From: Azospirillum baldaniorum
GTDB taxonomy: Bacteria; Pseudomonadota; Alphaproteobacteria; Azospirillales; Azospirillaceae
Assembly: GCF_003119195.2 (NCBI RefSeq)
Contig: NZ_CP022253.1
Span: 2,799,001 to 2,863,000, forward strand
DNA length: 64,000 bases
Direction: 5' to 3'
In this document: piece by piece, positions 60,714 to 64,000 of the stretch
Layout: every line of letters starts with the position of its first letter
Numbering within the stretch: position 1 is the first letter of the stretch
Notes under the pieces: model-generated
Told to the model about the DNA's origin: nothing
The model's input: the letters and a program-made list of their open reading frames with translations, nothing else
Database searches by the model: none
Position numbers and translations under genes: made by a program

Positions 60714-60727
60714 TTGACTTGTGTCAA
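60714..60727 (+). promoter_or_regulatory. FNR/FixK-type box upstream of hemN
   Basis: TTGA-N6-TCAA (TTGACTTGTGTCAA) at 60714-60727 is an exact match to the Crp/Fnr-family anaerobic box. It ends 35 bases before the hemN ATG, in the position for activation under low oxygen. Confidence 0.85.
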
Positions 60728-60762
60728 AGCGGCGAACGGCGGTCTGCACGATCCTCCCCGCC

Positions 60763-62169
60763 ATGAACGCGATCTCCCCCGTGGCCTGCGCCACCGCCGC
60801 CCCGACCGCCCCGCTGAACGCCGCCCTGCTCGCCAAGTACGACGGGCTGCGGGTGCCCCGCTACACCAGCTACCCGACGGCGCCGCACTTCACCGCCGCC
60901 GTGGGGGCGGAGCGCTACGCGGGCTGGCTGGCGGAGCTGGACACGGCGGCGCACACGGGGTCGCTGTACCTGCACGTCCCCTTCTGCGCGAAGATGTGCT
61001 GGTACTGCGGCTGCCACACCAAGATCGTCGCCCGCTACGCCCCCATCGCCGAGTATCTCGGCCATCTCCGGCGCGAGATCGGCATGGTCGCCGACCGCAT
61101 TCCCGGACGGCTGCGGGTGCGGCACATCCATTTCGGCGGCGGCACGCCGACCATGATGGCGCCGGACGACTTCGAATCGCTGATCGCCCTGCTGCGCGAG
61201 CGTTATGACGTGACGCCGGACGCGGAGATCGCGGTGGAGATCGACCCTCGCACCCTGACCCGCGCGATGGCCGAGGCGCTGGGCCGCGCCGGTGTCAACC
61301 GCGCCTCGCTCGGCGTGCAGGACTTCGACGCCGCGGTGCAGGCCGCCATCAACCGCATCCAGCCGCAGGAGCAGACCGAGCAGGCGCTGGAGTGGCTGCG
61401 CGCCAACGGCATCCGCCATATCAACCTCGACCTGATGTACGGCCTGCCCAACCAGTCGGTGGAGAGCGTCGCGCGGTCCGCCGAGATCGCCCTGACCATG
61501 GCGCCGGACCGGCTGTCGGTCTTCGGCTACGCCCATGTGCCGTGGATGAAGACGCACCAGAAGAAGATCGACGAGTCGGCGCTGGCCGGCACCCTGGGCC
61601 GGTGGGAGCAGTTCGCATCCATCGCCGCGGTGCTGACCGACGCCGGTTTCCAGCCCATCGGCCTCGACCACTTCGCCCGGCCCGACGACGAGCTGGCCGT
61701 GCAGCAGAGCGAGGGGCGGCTCAGCCGCAACTTCCAGGGCTACACCACCGACGACGCGGAGGTGCTTCTGGGCTTCGGCGCCTCCTCCATCGGGGCGCTG
61801 CCGCAGGGCTATGTGCAGAACGCCGTTCCCTTCGACCAGTATGCCCAGGCCGTCGAGGCCGGACGGTTCCCGACCGGCAAGGGGCTGACACTGACCGCCG
61901 ACGACCGGCTGCGCCGCGACCTGATCGTGCGGCTGATGTGCGACCTGTCGGTGGACGTCGGCGCGGTGGCCGAGGCCCATGGGCTGGCCGCCGGGATCTT
62001 CGACGCCGATCTGGAGGCCATGGCCGATCTGGTGGCCGACGGGGTCGCCGTGGTGGAAGGCCGCCGCGTCCATGTGCCGGAACCCGCCCGCCCGCTGATG
62101 CGCATCGTCGCCGCGCGCTTCGACACCTATCTGTCCACCGGCGCCGGGAAGCACAGCCGCGCGGTGTGA
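60763..62169 (+). CDS. hemN: Oxygen-independent coproporphyrinogen III oxidase
   Basis: A 468-residue radical SAM enzyme for haem synthesis without oxygen. The radical SAM motif is FCAKMCWYCGCHTK (CxxxCxxC plus a further Cys), with HIHFGGGTPTMMAP and RASLGVQDFDAAVQAAINRIQ following, and the HemN C-terminal domain (SRNFQGYTTDDAEVLLGFG). Start ATG 60763 after the FNR box; an upstream in-frame GTG at 60721 overlaps the box. Anaerobic induction is predicted. A strong hairpin (62209-62236) follows. Confidence 0.95.
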   Translation: MNAISPVACATAAPTAPLNAALLAKYDGLRVPRYTSYPTAPHFTAAVGAERYAGWLAELDTAAHTGSLYLHVPFCAKMCWYCGCHTKIVARYAPIAEYLGHLRREIGMVADRIPGRLRVRHIHFGGGTPTMMAPDDFESLIALLRERYDVTPDAEIAVEIDPRTLTRAMAEALGRAGVNRASLGVQDFDAAVQAAINRIQPQEQTEQALEWLRANGIRHINLDLMYGLPNQSVESVARSAEIALTMAPDRLSVFGYAHVPWMKTHQKKIDESALAGTLGRWEQFASIAAVLTDAGFQPIGLDHFARPDDELAVQQSEGRLSRNFQGYTTDDAEVLLGFGASSIGALPQGYVQNAVPFDQYAQAVEAGRFPTGKGLTLTADDRLRRDLIVRLMCDLSVDVGAVAEAHGLAAGIFDADLEAMADLVADGVAVVEGRRVHVPEPARPLMRIVAARFDTYLSTGAGKHSRAV

Positions 62170-62208
62170 GCGTGATGCTCCTGTGACCGGCAGGAAAAGG
62201 ATGTGATC

Positions 62209-62236
62209 GGCAGGAAAAAGGACGCTTTTTCCTGCC
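62209..62236 (+). terminator. Strong hairpin after hemN
   Basis: GGCAGGAAAAAG, four-base loop GACG, CTTTTTCCTGCC: a perfect 12-bp stem with internal T run but no T tract after it. It could be an mRNA-stabilising or terminating structure. GGCAGGAAAA also occurs once just before, as a direct repeat. Confidence 0.6.
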
Positions 62237-62327
62237 TCTGGCCTTCCGCGCGCAAATCGGCGAAACTGACGCCTGTTGAACATCTTTGCGGACGCGGCAA
62301 AGGAACAGGCTCCAGGGACGGGCACCG

Positions 62328-62948
62328 ATGATCACGCTCTACACCTTCGCCTCGCCGAACGGGCAAAAGGCTTCGATCCTGCTGGAAGAGCTGGGTCTCA
62401 CCTACAAGGTCCACAAGGTCGACCTCGTGGCCGGCGAAGGCCGTCAGCCCGACTATCTGGCGGTCAGCCCGATCGGCAAGATCCCCGCCGTCGTCGAGGA
62501 TCTGCCCGGCGGCCGGAAGCGCCGCCTGTTCGGGTCGGGGGCCATCCTGCTGCACTACGCGGAGCGCACCGGCCGCCTGCTGCCCGAGGACGAGGACGAG
62601 CGGGCGGAGGCGATGAGTTGGCTGATGCTGGGCGTCAGCGACCTCGGCCCCTCGGGCCTGAGCAAGTTCCGCTTCGCCGTCATGGCGCCGGAGAAGATCC
62701 CCTACGCCATCGACTATTTCAAAGGCGAACTGCAGCGCATCCACGCCGCGATGGAGGAGCGTCTGGGCGGGTCGGACTATCTGGCCGGCGGCGCCTACTC
62801 CATCGCCGACATCGCCTGCTTCCCCTTCGTCGCCGTGGCGGCCAAGGCGGAGGGCAACGTGCTGGACCGCTATCCCAACCTGAAGCGCTGGCACGACGCG
62901 GTCGCCGAGCGCCCGGCGGTCAAGCGCGGCATGGCGGTGCCGGAGTGA
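62328..62948 (+). CDS. Glutathione S-transferase family protein
   Basis: A 206-residue GST of the Ure2p/YfcG-like group: MITLYTFASPNGQKASILLE with the Asn (SPNGQK) in place of a catalytic Ser/Cys, VSPIGKIPAVVED (cis-Pro), and ILLHYAERTGRLLP. C-terminal helical domain YLAGGAYSIADIACFPFVA. The group reduces disulfides. Start ATG 62328; it overlaps nothing and is followed by a lipoprotein gene 8 bases on. Confidence 0.9.
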   Translation: MITLYTFASPNGQKASILLEELGLTYKVHKVDLVAGEGRQPDYLAVSPIGKIPAVVEDLPGGRKRRLFGSGAILLHYAERTGRLLPEDEDERAEAMSWLMLGVSDLGPSGLSKFRFAVMAPEKIPYAIDYFKGELQRIHAAMEERLGGSDYLAGGAYSIADIACFPFVAVAAKAEGNVLDRYPNLKRWHDAVAERPAVKRGMAVPE

Positions 62949-62956
62949 GCCGCCGC

Positions 62957-63421
62957 ATGACCCGCCCAGCCGTCGCCTTGCTTGCCCTCGCCGTGACGCT
63001 TCCCCTTCTCGGCGCCTGCCAGACTGCGCCGGAGGGGGCGGAGCCGCAGGCCCTGCTCCCCGCCGACGCCGATCCCGGCACCTATTGGCAGGGCGACCGC
63101 AGCCAAGCCTACGAGCGCGCCTATGTGGTCGCGCGCAACCCGCAGGAATGGAGCGACCTCTGGGCCCGCGTCGGCGAGGCCGCGCCGGGTCCCCTGCCCG
63201 GCGACCGCATGGCCGCGGCGGTCTTCCTCGGCCCGCGCGACACCGGCGGCTACGGCGTGTCCATCGTCAGCGCGCGGGCCGCGGGCGGCGATGTGGTCGT
63301 CGGCTACCGCGAGCGGGTTCCAGGTCCGGCCCAGGCGGTGGCGCAGATGCAGACGTCGCCTTATGCGGTGCGGCTGATCCCGATGGCGGCGGGGGCGGCG
63401 AAGTTTCAAAGGGAGAAGTGA
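62957..63421 (+). CDS. PrcB-like lipoprotein
   Basis: A 154-residue lipoprotein: signal MTRPAVALLALAVTLPLL, lipobox LLGAC, and a mature domain with the PrcB C-terminal pattern (AVFLGPRDTGGYGVSIVSAR, VVVGYRERVPGP, SPYAVRLIPM). PrcB-type domains are linked to protease complexes in some bacteria; the partner here is unknown. Start ATG 62957; a GTG at 62945 overlapping the GST stop is the alternative. A palindromic element follows. Confidence 0.82.
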   Translation: MTRPAVALLALAVTLPLLGACQTAPEGAEPQALLPADADPGTYWQGDRSQAYERAYVVARNPQEWSDLWARVGEAAPGPLPGDRMAAAVFLGPRDTGGYGVSIVSARAAGGDVVVGYRERVPGPAQAVAQMQTSPYAVRLIPMAAGAAKFQREK

Positions 63422-63429
63422 GGAGAGGG

Positions 63430-63543
63430 TTGCCCCCACCCTTCCCACGGCTTCGCCGCGGGCCCCTTCCCTCCCCCGCTGACGCAGGAGAGGGAGCTTG
63501 ATCCCCTCCCCTGCGAAGCGGGGGAGGGTTAGGGTGGGGGCAA
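63430..63543. repeat. Composite palindromic element, copy 8 (right end)
   Basis: Outer arms TTGCCCCCACCCT (63430-63442) and AGGGTGGGGGCAA (63531-63543) are perfect complements. Left hairpin CCCACGGC-TTC-GCCGCGGG (one mismatch) and an inner inverted repeat of the CCCTCCCCCGCT type. It follows the PrcB-like gene and precedes the convergent permease. Confidence 0.9.
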
Positions 63544-63555
63544 GACCTCGCTCCC

Positions 63556-64000
63556 CTACCGCTTCCCCACCACCCGCGGGTCCAGCGCGTCCTGCAACCC
63601 ATCCCCCAGCAGGTTGACGGCGATCACCGTCAAAAAGATCAACAGCCCCGGCCACACCGCCAGCAGCGGCGCCGTTCCCACCAGCTCCTGCGCGTTGGTC
63701 AGCATGTTGCCCCAGGAGGGCAGCGGCGGCTGGATGCCCAGCCCGAGGAAGCTCAGCACCGACTCCAGCAGGATCACGTTGCCGACCGTCAGCGTCGTCG
63801 CCACCACGGCGGGGGCGGCGACGTTCGGCAGGATGTGGGCCAGCATGATGCGGCGGCTGCCCGCCCCCATCGCCACCGCCGCCCGCACATAGTCGCGCCG
63901 CCGCGCCGACAGGGTGGCCCCGCGCACCAGACGCGCCACCGTCGTCCAGCCGAACAGCGCCACCAGAACGACGATGCGCAGCAGGCTGGCGTCCTCCGAT
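63556..64000 (-). CDS. DppC-type ABC transporter permease, 3' part (runs off the right edge)
   Basis: The C-terminal 147 residues of a peptide/nickel-type ABC permease. The EAA loop is YVRAAVAMGAGSRRIMLAHILPN; then VVATTLTVGNVILLESVLSF, LGLGIQPPLPSWGNMLT and the final TM helix WPGLLIFLTVIAVNLLGDGL, ending DALDPRVVGKR. The gene runs on past 64000; upstream residues (SEDASLLRIVVLVALFGWTT) stay in frame to the edge. Other transporter subunits are expected further right. Confidence 0.92.
   Translation of the reverse strand, partial: SEDASLLRIVVLVALFGWTTVARLVRGATLSARRRDYVRAAVAMGAGSRRIMLAHILPNVAAPAVVATTLTVGNVILLESVLSFLGLGIQPPLPSWGNMLTNAQELVGTAPLLAVWPGLLIFLTVIAVNLLGDGLQDALDPRVVGKR

Overview
The window is high-GC DNA from an alphaproteobacterium. 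It most resembles an Azospirillum-type chromosome (Rhodospirillales/Azospirillales); this is judged from gene content and style, not from a database search. Supporting signs are a split ImuA / ImuB-DnaE2 mutasome with GTTC-N7-GTTC LexA boxes of the alphaproteobacterial type, a perfect TTAA-N7-TTAAC CtrA box, a membrane-anchored CycM-like cytochrome c, the ffs-dnaX-ybaB-recR block and hybrid sensor-kinase style. Almost all of it is housekeeping chromosome with dense coding on both strands. No rRNA, tRNA, CRISPR array, prophage or complete insertion sequence was seen. One RNA gene (SRP RNA) is present.

Layout. 0-9 kb: the 5' part of atpH, a small unknown gene behind a CtrA box, a secreted Cache-domain protein, priA, a divergent transaldolase-like fsa with a DUF484 gene and xerC, an AT-rich orphan lipoprotein gene, and lpdA. 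9-18 kb: a candidate PD-(D/E)XK nuclease-fold protein, a fluoroacetate-dehalogenase-like hydrolase, an entericidin-type lipoprotein, hldE, a C1q-like fibre protein, two orphan sensor kinases, tam and small membrane genes. 18-27 kb: a ParA-like ATPase behind a CYTH-CHAD gene, a methyltransferase, pgk, recR, ybaB, dnaX and ffs. 27-33 kb: cytochrome c, kdsB, pheA, nudC, hisN, a 37-residue membrane protein and aqpZ. 33-42 kb: a YejABEF-type peptide/microcin C ABC importer with two substrate-binding proteins, interrupted by a Phd-PIN toxin-antitoxin pair. 42-50 kb: an RluE-like pseudouridine synthase, ghrA, a MarR regulator, fliG, an M17 aminopeptidase, a GST, a TAXI binding protein, HupE/UreJ and a lipoprotein. 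50-58 kb: SOS mutasome genes imuB-dnaE2 and, separately, imuA, with a tyrosine phosphatase, a 25-residue membrane protein and a DTW-domain gene between them. 58-64 kb: a Tim44-like protein, a DUF4112 gene, hemN behind an FNR box, a GST, a PrcB-like lipoprotein and the 3' part of a DppC-type permease.

The most striking signal is a family of GC-rich composite palindromic elements. Six copies lie between genes (near 7.35, 23.7, 29.5, 41.8, 44.2 and 63.4 kb). Two related copies sit in frame inside imuB and inside dnaE2, two neighbouring genes of the SOS mutasome, where each is read through as about 35 extra residues. Copies are built from a common outer inverted repeat, a long inner inverted repeat and exchangeable small hairpins that mostly have three-base loops. 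They behave like protein-invading palindromic elements (as in Rickettsia RPEs). Other points worth checking are the toxin-antitoxin cassette inside the yej operon, the nuclease-fold candidate at 9.1-9.7 kb, the hydrolase with the full set of known fluoroacetate-dehalogenase residues, the C1q-like gene behind AT-rich DNA, and two very small membrane proteins.
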